This document shows, in pieces, positions 1 to 8,755 of a stretch of 64,000 bases of DNA. The stretch lies in assembly GCA_031415695.1 (NCBI GenBank), contig JANOSH010000044.1:1-64000 (forward strand). Direction: 5' to 3'. This stretch comes from JANOSH01 sp031415695 (GTDB taxonomy: Bacteria > Actinomycetota > Acidimicrobiia > Acidimicrobiales > Ilumatobacteraceae). A model generated the notes under the pieces. It was given only the letters and a program-made list of their open reading frames with translations, ran no database searches and was not told the origin of the DNA. A program made the translations under genes and the position numbers. Each line of letters opens with the position of its first letter. Positions within the stretch are counted from its first letter, which is position 1.

Positions 1-72
1 ACGAAACAGGAAAAGCGCAAGGAGCGACCGAATGACAACCAAACCGAAAATCACCGAACAAGAAGCCCTTGA
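1..72 (+). CDS. 3' end of an upstream small gene, possibly a toxin (partial)
   Basis: Frame 1 is open from the first base to a TGA at 70-72 and encodes a very basic tail (TKQEKRKERPND...). It overlaps the ATG of the downstream ribbon-helix-helix antitoxin by about 40 bases. A Lys/Arg-rich end just before an RHH antitoxin is what BrnT-type toxins show, so this may be the C-terminus of a BrnT-like toxin. Only 23 codons are visible, and the call rests on position and composition alone. Confidence 0.25.
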   Translation, partial: TKQEKRKERPNDNQTENHRTRSP

Positions 73-308
73 ACTCGCCGCATTTCTGGAGAGCGACGAC
101 TACGAGTTCAGCGAACCGATTCCCCGCGACCGATGGCCGACTATCCGCGGTCGACCATCGCTAACAGGCCCAGGTACCCGCTCGCCACAAAGTCACCTTC
201 CGTCTCGATGAACGATCACGGCAACTTGCCGCCGAACGCGCCGCCCGTGAAGGCACAACAGTCTCAGCGTTGGCGCGTGAAGCACTACAACGGTACCTTG
301 CCTCTTGA
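32..308 (+). pseudogene. RHH/CopG-type antitoxin with a 1-base frameshift
   Basis: The ATG at 32 follows a good Shine-Dalgarno (aaggagcg). The first frame reads MTTKPKITEQEALELAAF..., an acidic N-terminal arm ending in GRPSLTGPGTRSPQ, and stops at 209-211. The next frame continues without a gap as VTFRLDERSRQLAAERA... through TVSALAREALQRYLAS to TGA at 306-308. Together the two halves make a normal 91-residue ribbon-helix-helix antitoxin: beta-strand VTFRL, then two helices. Removing one A from the AAA run at about 190-192 restores a single frame. It is therefore either a true 1-base insertion or a homopolymer sequencing error. The family binds its own promoter as a dimer and neutralises a partner toxin. 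Confidence 0.72.
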
Positions 309-889
309 GCTGCTTGGCCACACAAGCGCCGTACGTCGCACGCCGAGAGGACCTTTCTGACCGCGCATCGTTCAACCCGTTGTCGAACACATGGCGCTCA
401 CTACCGAATGCCCCGATTCAAGGCGGCCCCGCTAGAGGGGCCCTGATTGGCCGACGGGTCGCCGTGATGAACGCGCGAGGCGACAGCGCACTTCTTGCCG
501 AGGACCTGCAGAGCTGGTCGCAACTGCCAACAGTTTCACCCAAACCAATCTTTGATCTCCAGCCGTCGCTAGGAGCACACGGCGACCTCCTTGTCGCGTT
601 TTCGCAGACCGCTACGTACGTGCTCGAACCTGGCCAGAACAATTGGCGTGCGTGCGCGGCTCCGCCGAGTGGCGGTGTCGTTGTCGGCGCCATCGACGCT
701 GCCACCATCGGCGACGCCTTCGTCGTGGCGGTTGGACGGGGCAGCACGAATGAAGTACACGTGTTTACCTTCGACACAAGAAACTGCACATGGTCGGCCG
801 GTCAACGCTTGTGCTGCGGGCAAACTACTCGTCGCCTCGTACCCTAATGACTCGTCAAATCCAGCGGGCGGAGAATCGAGAACGTAGCG
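305..889 (+). pseudogene. kelch-like beta-propeller fragment, 5'-truncated and frameshifted
   Basis: The reading frame from about 340 encodes propeller-blade-like sequence (FNPLSNTWRSLPNAP, then LQSWSQLPTV, then YVLEPGQNNWRACAAPP). This pattern of conserved Trp, small residues and hydrophobic strands is kelch-like. There is no good start codon; the frame opens with a TTG inside the end of the antitoxin. Near 797 the frame ends in unnatural sequence, while the next frame continues naturally as VNACAAGKLLVASYPNDSS and stops at 887-889. One extra base in the ggccgg run near 795-800 explains this. I read it as the surviving C-terminal third of a secreted or periplasmic kelch protein. Function cannot be assigned. 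Confidence 0.5.
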
Positions 890-1170
890 GCGAACACGCC
901 GGCGATCAGTACTGGGGTGAAGGTCCACGAAACCGCCCCATCGCTTCGGACCGTTGCAGTTTCTGGTGACAAAGGTTCACCATCGGCATCTGCGATCTCA
1001 GGCGCAATCGCAATAGTTGGAGCCGACTTGGAGGGCTGCTCCGTAACTTGCGAGGCAACCGTAGGGACCGCTACCGACCTCGTCGGAGCATCCCGAGCGG
1101 TGTCGTTGGCCGCGGAACACCCGATGAGAAGGCAAGCGAACATTGCGTGTTCGATCACCCGCCATCTCAT
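844..1170 (-). CDS. small predicted lipoprotein with C-terminal membrane segment
   Basis: 108 residues. I chose the ATG at 1170 because it begins a short signal peptide, MRWRVIEHAMFACLLIGC, whose lipobox LIGC puts the lipidated Cys at residue 18. The sequence upstream of it in the same frame looks non-coding. A Thr/Pro/Ser-rich stretch follows, then a hydrophobic segment (FTPVLIAGVFAATFSIL) near the C-terminus. I do not recognise a family. The gene lies downstream of the zinc-ribbon gene on the same strand, 65 bases away, and its 3' end overlaps the kelch remnant on the other strand. It is probably an envelope protein. Confidence 0.55.
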   Translation of the reverse strand: MRWRVIEHAMFACLLIGCSAANDTARDAPTRSVAVPTVASQVTEQPSKSAPTIAIAPEIADADGEPLSPETATVRSDGAVSWTFTPVLIAGVFAATFSILRPLDLTSH

Positions 1171-1235
1171 GCCCGAAGTGTATGGCGAATCGAACACACA
1201 CGGTCGAGTGTCGCGCAGTTCTGACCAAGGTCGGC

Positions 1236-1493
1236 TTAGTAGATTTCGATCACGCGGCCACACACCTCACATTCGTTAAAGGTTCCTGTTATTTCGCGCT
1301 TGAGCACGGGTACACCAAAGAGGGCGAACCACCGGCGTCGCTCGACCCGGCGGTATACCCGCTCAACCCCGCAGGACCCACAAAGCGCTGTCCCCGCACC
1401 AACGACCGTCGAACGTACAGTGAAGCCGAACACGAAGAACAGGACGAACACCTCCGAAATGCTATGACCGACCGCCCACAACCCGGGAGTCAA
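1236..1493 (-). CDS. zinc-ribbon protein with N-terminal membrane segment
   Basis: 85 residues. A hydrophobic N-terminus (ISEVFVLFFVFGF) is followed by a zinc-ribbon with CxxC knuckles CGSC and CEVC separated by about 36 residues. Between them lies the conserved block RRRWFALFGVPVLKREITGTFNEC, seen here as RRRWFALFGVPV plus an FNEC end. This is the layout of the 'zinc-ribbon 15' family of small actinobacterial proteins. The biochemical role is unknown; the ribbon probably binds zinc in the cytoplasm while the N-terminus sits in the membrane. It is transcribed divergently from the topoisomerase operon and shares a 150-base intergenic region with it. Confidence 0.75.
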   Translation of the reverse strand: MTPGLWAVGHSISEVFVLFFVFGFTVRSTVVGAGTALCGSCGVERVYRRVERRRWFALFGVPVLKREITGTFNECEVCGRVIEIY

Positions 1494-1599
1494 ACCATCG
1501 TGGCATCAAGGAATCGAAAGACGCAAACGTCGACTACCGACGTTCTACGCTGTGGCAATAGGCCACCTGTTCCCACCCGCGCAACCGTGCCACATGATA

Positions 1600-1611
1600 G
1601 AACAGATGTTC
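1600..1611. promoter_or_regulatory. LexA (SOS)-type box upstream of parE
   Basis: GAACAGATGTTC matches the actinobacterial LexA consensus GAAC-N4-GTTC exactly. It is centred about 38 bases before the ATG at 1644, where a repressor would block the promoter. A site with eight fixed bases is expected roughly once by chance in 64 kb, so the support comes from its position. LexA binding is an inference. Confidence 0.45.
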
Positions 1612-1643
1612 GCCAACCTGTCCTGGCCTAGACCGCGGAAACT

Positions 1644-3671
1644 ATGACTGTCACCACGTACAACGCCGATTCCATTCAAGCGCTGTCAGGCCTGGCGCAC
1701 GTGCGCCATCGCCCCCTCATGTACCTGGGTTCAGCCGGCATGGGAGTCGCTGGTCTACATCACCTGATCTGGGAAATTGTGGACAACTCAGTCGATGAAG
1801 CAATGGCCGGGCATGGCGATCGCATCATCATCACCCTGGCCAAAGACGGGTCGGTGTCGGTACAGGACTTCGGTCGTGGCATACCGGTTGATGCCATCAA
1901 GGACGGCACCCACAAAGGCCGCTCAGCGCTCGAAGTAGTGCTCACCGAAACGAACGCCGGGGGCAAGTTCGATACCGACTCCTACAAGGTGTCGGGCGGG
2001 CTACATGGTGTTGGTGCGTCGGTGGTCACGGGTCTGTCATCGCGACTCGACGCCGAGGTGTGGCGTGATGGCTGCAAGCATCAGCTGTCGCTGCGGCTAG
2101 TCAAGGACCGAAAGGGCGAACTGGTAGCAGGCGTGCCGGTCGAGCCAATCCGCCAGGTCGGTTCGCTGGCGCGCAGTACGACTGGAACCACCATTACGTT
2201 CTGGCCCGACCTGTCGCTATTTCGCGACGAACACGGCGAACCGCTCACAAAACCCCAGTGGTCAACGCGCATGATCGCCGAACGTCTGCGCCACAAATCG
2301 TTCGTGCACCCGGGCCTCACCTTCGAGCTGCGAGACAGACGCGACCCAAGAAACGAGACCGTCACTGAATGGTGTTCTCAGGGCGGCGTGGCCGACCTGG
2401 TGGCCGAGCTCACCGCCGACACCGACCTCATCTCGTCGGTGTTGGCGTTCGCTGGGGTTGCCGAAGACGGTACGAAGCTCGAAACCAGTGTGCATGCCGC
2501 CGTGGTGTGGACCGTCGATCGACGCGACACCACGCTCGGATATGCCAACGGTGTCGCCAACCCCGAAGGTGGCACGCACGTCAACGGGTTCCGCGCTGCA
2601 GTCACCGAAGCATTGCAAGCCTTTATCGCGTCACGTTCGTTGTTAAAGGACAAAGAGGTGGCACCGACCACCAAAGACATCTTCGCCGGTGCCACGTCTG
2701 TCATCTCGATCATGATCCCCGAGCCCACGTTTGCCGGGAACTCCAAGGGCAAGCTCATGAACCCCGAGGCATCGGGCCGCACCCGCTCCGTGGTCCTGCC
2801 GCAAATGTCGAAGTGGCTCGAAGAGAACCCGGTCGAGGCCAAACGAGTGGCCGACGGTGCCATTGCCGTAATGCGGGCCCGCACGAAATCGAATGCCGAT
2901 CAGTTGGCGGCCAAAGCCCTGTTGGCCAAGGGATCGAAGTCTCGGGGTGGACTGCCCGCGAAGCTCCGTGACTGCACCCGTAAAACCGACCGTCCGACCG
3001 AGCTGCTGCTGGTCGAGGGCGACTCGGCCGGTGGTACTGCCATTGATGCGCGCGATCCGTCCTTTCAGGCCATCTTGCCGCTGCGGGGTAAGCCCCTTAA
3101 CTCCTACGACGAAACACTCGAACGGGTCGTGAAATCGGGAACCCTCGCCGACCTAATCCTCACACTCGGCTGCGGCGTCGGCGAGGAGTATGACATCGAC
3201 AAACTCCGCTATCAGCATGTCATGATCGTGGCCGACGCCGACAAGGACGGTCAACACATTCGCACGCTGCTCACCGTGTTCTTTTACCGCTGGATGCCCG
3301 GCCTTATCGAGTCGGGTCGCGTGCTGTATGCCATGCCACCGTTGTGGTCCACTCTGGTGCGGGGCGAGCGTATCTACCTGGCCGACGACGCTGCGCTCAC
3401 GCAGTTCAAAGTCGACAATCCCGGCCACAAGGGCCATGTCGGAAGAATGAAGGGGTTGGGCGAAATGGACCACCAAGAGCTGCGTCTCGTCATTGGGTCG
3501 GGTCGCACAATTGGCCGGGTCACGGTTCCCGACCCGATCACCTTGGCTCGCTTGGCCGACCGCCTGTTTGGGTCACGGTCCGACGCTCGAAAGGAATGGT
3601 TCCTGCAACGCACCGGGCACACCCTCGACATCGACGAGAACGCACACGAGAATATGAACGGAGTTGACTAA
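1644..3671 (+). CDS. parE: type IIA DNA topoisomerase subunit B (ParE / GyrB-like)
   Basis: 675 residues, the ATPase subunit of a DNA gyrase or topoisomerase IV-type enzyme. The N-terminal GHKL ATPase domain shows the Mg-ATP Asn/Asp box EIVDNSVDEA near residue 45 and the glycine loop GGLHGVGAS near 118. The transducer domain follows. The TOPRIM domain carries EGDSAGG near 457, PLRGKPLN near 478 and DADKDGQHI near 530. The closing TOPRIM end, MKGLGEMD, is present. It overlaps the downstream subunit A gene by one base (TAATG), so the two are translated as a pair. I call it ParE rather than GyrB because its partner lacks the canonical GyrA box. A separate gyrAB would be expected elsewhere in the genome. 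Confidence 0.9.
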   Translation: MTVTTYNADSIQALSGLAHVRHRPLMYLGSAGMGVAGLHHLIWEIVDNSVDEAMAGHGDRIIITLAKDGSVSVQDFGRGIPVDAIKDGTHKGRSALEVVLTETNAGGKFDTDSYKVSGGLHGVGASVVTGLSSRLDAEVWRDGCKHQLSLRLVKDRKGELVAGVPVEPIRQVGSLARSTTGTTITFWPDLSLFRDEHGEPLTKPQWSTRMIAERLRHKSFVHPGLTFELRDRRDPRNETVTEWCSQGGVADLVAELTADTDLISSVLAFAGVAEDGTKLETSVHAAVVWTVDRRDTTLGYANGVANPEGGTHVNGFRAAVTEALQAFIASRSLLKDKEVAPTTKDIFAGATSVISIMIPEPTFAGNSKGKLMNPEASGRTRSVVLPQMSKWLEENPVEAKRVADGAIAVMRARTKSNADQLAAKALLAKGSKSRGGLPAKLRDCTRKTDRPTELLLVEGDSAGGTAIDARDPSFQAILPLRGKPLNSYDETLERVVKSGTLADLILTLGCGVGEEYDIDKLRYQHVMIVADADKDGQHIRTLLTVFFYRWMPGLIESGRVLYAMPPLWSTLVRGERIYLADDAALTQFKVDNPGHKGHVGRMKGLGEMDHQELRLVIGSGRTIGRVTVPDPITLARLADRLFGSRSDARKEWFLQRTGHTLDIDENAHENMNGVD

Positions 3672-6130
3672 TGGCCAAGAAGGCCAAATCGTCAGCGGGC
3701 CCCATTGGCAGGGTCGGCTTCGTTGAAACCATCGTAGAGCTCGACGCCACCGAAGCGCTCGACGCCGACTACGGCGACTATGCGCGTGAGGTAATAAACG
3801 ACCGTGCCGTGCCACGCGCCGCCGACGGGTTGAAGCCCGTCCATCGCCGCATCCTGTGGGACATGTACACCCAGCGGCTGTTCCCCGACCGACCCTTTGT
3901 AAAAACGGCTCGCGTTGTCGGCGACACCATGGCGCTCTTCCATCCCCACGGCGACGCTTCGATCTCGGATGCTCTGGCCCGGCTCGCTCAGCCGTTTTCT
4001 AACCTTGTACCGCTTTTGGATTTTCACGGTAACTATGGGTCACCCGACTTTGCCCCGGCCGCCGCCCGTTACACCGAAACCCGTTTGGGTTGGGCCGGCA
4101 TGCTTTTGTTGGGCGATATCGACCAAGGCACAGTGCCCATGGTCGAGAACTACGAGGGTTCGTCGGTCGAGCCGCTGGTGCTGCCGGCCGAGTTCCCGAA
4201 CACGCTGGTCAACGGCTCAAACGGCATTGCGGTCGGGTTGTCGTCGTACCTACCGCCACACCACCCGCCCGAGGTGTTCGCGGCTGTGCAGCATCTGCTC
4301 GCACGCCCCGACGCGTCGGTCGACGATCTCATGACGTATGTCATCGGGCCATCATTCCCGTCGCCATGCACGGTGGTGAACGGTGCTGATCTTGTCGACA
4401 TTTACCGGGCTGGCGTGGGCCGCGTGGTGGTACGTGGTGCCTGGGAAGTTGAAGACCTTGGTCGCGGTCGTCTACAGCTCGTGGTCACATCGTTGCCGTA
4501 TGACGACACACGAACCGGGTCGGCCGAGACCTTTATGGAGAAGCTGCTCGATGCTGTCGACGCTGGCGATATTGGTGGAATCGCTACCGCCAACGACGAG
4601 TCTTCCGACGGCCGAACCCGCATCACCATTGCGTTGTCCAGCGGTATTCACGCCGAGGCCGTGATCCCTGCGCTACTCAAATACACCAACTTGCAGGTCA
4701 CCAACAAAGTGCAGATGCACTTCCTCGATGCCGATGGTCGAGTGCGGCTCTACAACTTGCGAACATTGCTCACCGAGTGGATCCGCCACCGTATTGCGGT
4801 CATCACCCAACGATCGCTCAACCGGCTCGACAAGATCGAACAGCGTCTGCACCGACTTCGTGGCTTCCTCGCCGTACTGCTCGACATCGACCGAGCCATC
4901 GCTATCGTGCGAGGTTCCAAGACTCGCACGGTCGCCCGGGCCGGTTTGTGCGAGGCATTCGGAATCGACGACGAGCAGGCCACTGCCGTGCTCGATTTGA
5001 ACCTCGGCCAGCTTACCGAGGACGCCATTATCGAGTTCCAACAAGAGACCGAAGCGCTCATCGCCGAAGCCGCCACGTTGAGCACGTTGCTTGCCTCCGA
5101 CTCACTGCTACGACAACGAGTCGGCATTGAACTCGCCGCTGTCACCGAGCAGTTCGACCATGTCGAGCGGGTTACCGTCATCACCACACTCGACACGCCG
5201 AAGCCATCCAAATCGGCGCTGGTCCTCGAAGAACCCATTTCTGTCACGATCACGGGCGACGGTTACGTGCAGGGTTTCAAAGCGTCGTCGAAAGCCAAGC
5301 CGAGGGGCACAGTTGTTCGTCGGTTCGATACTGTCACCACACGCAACCTCGTTGCCATAACCGCTAGCGGCAAGCTGTTCCGGGCCTTGGCAGCATCCAT
5401 CCCCGGCGACAAACCCACGGCAGCAGTCAACGTGTTCCAGGGCCTCGAATCAACTGACCGAGTGGTGGCGTGGTGGACCGACGAAACGCTACCTGGCGAC
5501 CTGCTTCTCGTCACCACCGACGGGTCAATCAAACGAATCGGCAGCGACGATCTCGCTGGCGGCGATCGGCGTGGCGGCATCGTCATTATCAAACTCGACA
5601 CCGGAACGTCTGTCGTGGGCGTTCTCGGCTTGGCTGACGCAGCGGCCGCTGGCCCCGCTTCCGACACGTTGTTCGATACTGGCGACACCGGTGGAGGCCC
5701 GCCGATTCTGCTCGTTACCCGGTTGGGGTACTCGATCCGGTTCGCCCTCGACCTTCGGCCGATGGGGCGCAGCGCCGCAGGGGTGCGCGGCATCAAGCTG
5801 AGCACTAACGACCGGGTAGTTTCGGCTGTGGTAGCCGACGACCGCGCCGACCTAGTGATCATGCACGCCAGCGGATCGGCCAAGCGTATTGAGGGCGACC
5901 AGTTCCCCATTCAACGCCGAGCCGGGGTGGGAGTCCGCTGCACTGTCACGGCTGGGCGTCACGGGCTCGTTGAACTCGTGGCTCCCGCCGGGCAGGCGTG
6001 GGTGCGTGTCGGCGATGAATGGACCGAGACCGCATTCGGGACCGGTGTTGCCACCGGCGGTCGAGAGCAAACACCGGCCAAGATCCGAGGCTTCGAGGGC
6101 ATAATCACCGACGTCGTTGCCTCGGGCTGA
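3671..6130 (+). CDS. parC: type IIA DNA topoisomerase subunit A (ParC / GyrA-like)
   Basis: 819 residues, the DNA-breaking subunit. The winged-helix breakage domain shows RALPRAxDGLKPVHRRIL-like sequence at about 46-62, HPHGD at 91-95 and the active-site tyrosine in AARYTETRL (Tyr134), which forms the covalent link to DNA. A coiled-coil region follows, then a six-bladed beta-pinwheel C-terminal domain from about residue 515. The canonical GyrA box (QRRGGKG) that wraps DNA for supercoiling is absent; the nearest sequence is GGDRRGGI in a later position. This favours decatenase (topo IV) activity, but it is an inference. The position equivalent to E. coli GyrA Ser83 is Ala96, as in naturally less quinolone-sensitive mycobacteria, and the equivalent of Asp87 (Asp100) is kept. 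Confidence 0.9.
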   Translation: MAKKAKSSAGPIGRVGFVETIVELDATEALDADYGDYAREVINDRAVPRAADGLKPVHRRILWDMYTQRLFPDRPFVKTARVVGDTMALFHPHGDASISDALARLAQPFSNLVPLLDFHGNYGSPDFAPAAARYTETRLGWAGMLLLGDIDQGTVPMVENYEGSSVEPLVLPAEFPNTLVNGSNGIAVGLSSYLPPHHPPEVFAAVQHLLARPDASVDDLMTYVIGPSFPSPCTVVNGADLVDIYRAGVGRVVVRGAWEVEDLGRGRLQLVVTSLPYDDTRTGSAETFMEKLLDAVDAGDIGGIATANDESSDGRTRITIALSSGIHAEAVIPALLKYTNLQVTNKVQMHFLDADGRVRLYNLRTLLTEWIRHRIAVITQRSLNRLDKIEQRLHRLRGFLAVLLDIDRAIAIVRGSKTRTVARAGLCEAFGIDDEQATAVLDLNLGQLTEDAIIEFQQETEALIAEAATLSTLLASDSLLRQRVGIELAAVTEQFDHVERVTVITTLDTPKPSKSALVLEEPISVTITGDGYVQGFKASSKAKPRGTVVRRFDTVTTRNLVAITASGKLFRALAASIPGDKPTAAVNVFQGLESTDRVVAWWTDETLPGDLLLVTTDGSIKRIGSDDLAGGDRRGGIVIIKLDTGTSVVGVLGLADAAAAGPASDTLFDTGDTGGGPPILLVTRLGYSIRFALDLRPMGRSAAGVRGIKLSTNDRVVSAVVADDRADLVIMHASGSAKRIEGDQFPIQRRAGVGVRCTVTAGRHGLVELVAPAGQAWVRVGDEWTETAFGTGVATGGREQTPAKIRGFEGIITDVVASG

Positions 6131-6143
6131 CACAAAATTTTAC

Positions 6144-6177
6144 GAAGGCCGCCCGGCAGTCTGCCGGGCGGGCCTTC
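6144..6177. terminator. bidirectional hairpin terminator between parC and the CAP gene
   Basis: GAAGGCC and GGCCTTC arms extend through CCCGGCA/TGCCGGG to a near-perfect 15-base-pair stem with a 3-base loop. It lies between two convergent genes. On the minus strand it is followed by an A/T-rich run (gtaaaatttt). Confidence 0.8.
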
Positions 6178-6187
6178 TACTCTGGCG

Positions 6188-8755
6188 TCAGAGCGTCACC
6201 TGATCAATCCACCCGGCATCGGCACCGGTGGTAACGCTTCCATCCTTGCTGTAGGTCCAACGAACGGTGTGAACACCGGCTGGAACCGCCACAACCTTGC
6301 GGGCCCAAGCGACATTGCCCGAGACAGCCCCGGGGAGGGCGACTCCGTCGAGCGCAACGGTAAGGAAATCAAAGTTCGCTTCCGACTCGATCTTCCACCA
6401 GAAAGCCACGTTGGCGGGTCCGGTGACCGACGTTTCGATCCAGCTGCTTTGGTTGTCGTTGACACGTCCACTCTGGGCAGCATCCTGCCCGTCGTGATTC
6501 ACGGCTCGTTGCCCAGACCATCGGGCATCACCTCCCGACGCCCATTGCAAGGTGGGGGCGTTGACCGCCGCCGACAGGGTGAGCGCCGGCTGGGGTTGAC
6601 GGATTTCGACTTGGTCGACCCACGCCGTATCGGCACCGGTGGCAACGCTGCCATCCTTGGAATACCCCCAACGAAGCACGTGATTTCCTGTGGGCACATC
6701 GACGGTTTTTGCTTCCCAGTTCACGGCACCCGAGATGCGGTGTTGGACGACACCGTCAAGTTCAACCCGCAAGAAGTCGAAGTTCAGTTCTGTTTCAACA
6801 CGCCACCAGAACGCCACGGTGGCAGGGCCCGTAACGGTTGTCTCCATGCGGCTATCTTGATTGTGATCAAGGCGACCGCTTTGAGCAGCGTCGACGTTGT
6901 CGTGGGTTACTGCGGTTTGGGGTGCCCACGGGGCGTCGCCCGTAGTGGTCCAAACGAGCCCGACACCATCGAGCGCCGACTGCAGCGAGGCGGCCGGGAC
7001 CACAGGAGGTACAACCGGGGGTACAACCGGGGGAACAACGACACCGGTCGACACTCGCTTTGCCAGGCCCCATTCGCCCGGGTACAAGCCGAAGAATCGA
7101 GGCCGCACGTCGAACTCGAACACTGCTGTTTGCGTCGGCGTGACGATGAAGCTCGGTGCTGTTGCGACTGGTGCAACAACGGGCACGGCGGCTTGTTCAA
7201 TGTTCGTGAATGTGATGTCGTCGATAAACCACGAGTGATTAAACACCGTGCCACCGAGGTACTCCATGGCGAACCGCAACTGCAGTCGCTGACCGGCGAA
7301 CGCGCTCAGCGACACCACCCTGTCCACGTAGTTCGGCTCCTGCGCGTTTTCGCCCGTCTGAGTGAACACCGAAGTCCACGTAGCCCCTTCGTCGGCCGAC
7401 ACCTCCATGCGTGCGGCCAGCGACTGAGCGAACACCAGCCTGCTCTTGAACGACACCTGGCTACCGGCTTGCACTTTCAACGTTCGGTTGAATGTCAACG
7501 TGGTCGGGTCAAAAAACCGTCCACCATCCTTGGTCAGACGGAAGGCCGATGCGCCCGATGCTGGCCCGCTCGTGTCGATTGGGTTGCGATCACCGGCAGC
7601 AACGTTGAAGTTCACGACACCGGTCTCGGCCCCATCCGTTAGGTTCAACGGTGTGAGTGTGGTTGAACGCCACTCATAGCTGGTTGCGTTGGGTACGGTT
7701 GTGAACGTGTACGTCGAGGCTTCATTGAGTGGTGGAGCGGCCAATCCCGATATCACTGGCGGCGTGTAGTCCGCTCCTGGAACAGCCGGATCGAAGACGG
7801 TCACCGGGTACGTGAACGTGCGGGCCACACCGCCGAAAAGCACGTTGGTCAAGGTCACGGTGAAGGTGTCGTCGGCGGCTGGACGGGGCCAACTTCCCTG
7901 CGCGTTGTTCACAAGCCACACCAACGCTGGCTCACCAAAACCTCCGTTGCGGGCCTTGACCTCAACGGGTACCTGCGCATCGTTACGTTGCATTGTCACC
8001 CCAGCGTTGGCGAAATCGGCCCCGGCAAGCCCGAACGACCAGAGCGGGTACACCGTCTGGTATGGCACGAAACCCTTCGGGGGCCAGGCGACGAACTCGT
8101 CACGCACTGCGGGCCGCTGGGGTGATTGATCCCCCATGATCAGGTTCGCTTCCGACGCTGGGTGGTTCCCGGTCGGAGTGGTTGTCCCGGGAACCGATCC
8201 GCTGCCCATGGTGAGTTGGTTGGGGTGGATGATCCATCGGCGATGCCCCACTTCGCCACCGTCGAACATCAAGGCGTCGATGGAGGTAGCTCCCGAACTC
8301 CCCAGGCTCAGGTTCGACGTTGCTGCACCATCGCGTGCGAGCTGAGTCCAGCACTTCCAGGTGTTCGGGGGATTGTGGTCAAGTCGACTGTTAGCGCTCA
8401 TGATGAGAGCGGTGGACTGTGCCTTGGTGTTGTTGGCGTCCGTGAATCGCGTGTCGGAGGGAACCCCCGCCATCGCACGGAAGTACTTGATTCTCAACAG
8501 CGTGGCCTCGTGATAGTCGTTCGACACCGTTCCCGGGTTGCAGGTGTCGACGTTTCCGGTCCAATTGATCGCCACACCCTGGGACGCTTTGTGCACAGTG
8601 TTGAAGAACACCCTTGAAGCCTCACGGCTCGCAACGTCGACCGACAGCGGTCCAGGCGGTATTGCTGCGCTCGCGCTTAGCGACGTCGTGCTGATTCCTG
8701 CGATCAGTACGACGAGTGCTGTTGCTCCCCTCGCGACGACAGTTCTGGCTCTCAT
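6188..8755 (-). CDS. secreted CAP-domain protein with two repeated C-terminal beta domains
   Basis: 855 residues. A signal peptide occupies about residues 1-31 (TALVVLIAGIS..., cleavage after ASA). Residues about 45-230 form a CAP/SCP domain, recognised by the helix NDYHEATLLRIKYFRAMAG and the motif EVGHRRWIIHPN. Immunoglobulin-like and jelly-roll-like beta regions follow. A VVPPVVPPVVPP linker sits near residue 583. Two copies of a roughly 120-residue domain close the protein, each with FWW(R/K)(V/I)E(T/S)E-N-FDFL and YSKDGSV-TGAD-W(V/I)DQV motifs, a module seen in extracellular multidomain proteins. The function is unknown; an extracellular adhesive or cell-wall-associated role is likely. 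Its 5' leader can form two hairpins and contains a Crp-like palindrome. Confidence 0.8.
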   Translation of the reverse strand: MRARTVVARGATALVVLIAGISTTSLSASAAIPPGPLSVDVASREASRVFFNTVHKASQGVAINWTGNVDTCNPGTVSNDYHEATLLRIKYFRAMAGVPSDTRFTDANNTKAQSTALIMSANSRLDHNPPNTWKCWTQLARDGAATSNLSLGSSGATSIDALMFDGGEVGHRRWIIHPNQLTMGSGSVPGTTTPTGNHPASEANLIMGDQSPQRPAVRDEFVAWPPKGFVPYQTVYPLWSFGLAGADFANAGVTMQRNDAQVPVEVKARNGGFGEPALVWLVNNAQGSWPRPAADDTFTVTLTNVLFGGVARTFTYPVTVFDPAVPGADYTPPVISGLAAPPLNEASTYTFTTVPNATSYEWRSTTLTPLNLTDGAETGVVNFNVAAGDRNPIDTSGPASGASAFRLTKDGGRFFDPTTLTFNRTLKVQAGSQVSFKSRLVFAQSLAARMEVSADEGATWTSVFTQTGENAQEPNYVDRVVSLSAFAGQRLQLRFAMEYLGGTVFNHSWFIDDITFTNIEQAAVPVVAPVATAPSFIVTPTQTAVFEFDVRPRFFGLYPGEWGLAKRVSTGVVVPPVVPPVVPPVVPAASLQSALDGVGLVWTTTGDAPWAPQTAVTHDNVDAAQSGRLDHNQDSRMETTVTGPATVAFWWRVETELNFDFLRVELDGVVQHRISGAVNWEAKTVDVPTGNHVLRWGYSKDGSVATGADTAWVDQVEIRQPQPALTLSAAVNAPTLQWASGGDARWSGQRAVNHDGQDAAQSGRVNDNQSSWIETSVTGPANVAFWWKIESEANFDFLTVALDGVALPGAVSGNVAWARKVVAVPAGVHTVRWTYSKDGSVTTGADAGWIDQVTL
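6992..7041. repeat. short tandem repeat encoding the Val-Pro-Pro linker
   Basis: The unit ggtacaaccggg and close variants occur in tandem and encode VVPPVVPPVVPP on the minus strand, the flexible linker before the duplicated C-terminal domains of the CAP protein. Confidence 0.6.

Noticed and set aside
2369..2971. A 200-codon open frame inside parE (and similar ones in parC, glnD, the 30238-32715 gene)
   Set aside because: Arg/Cys/His-rich translations in the wrong frame of clearly conserved genes; typical high-GC shadows.
6269..7642. A 457-codon open frame on the plus strand opposite the CAP gene
   Set aside because: The opposite strand encodes a well-formed secreted multidomain protein, and the plus-strand translation has no recognisable fold and an Arg/His/Gly-rich shadow composition.
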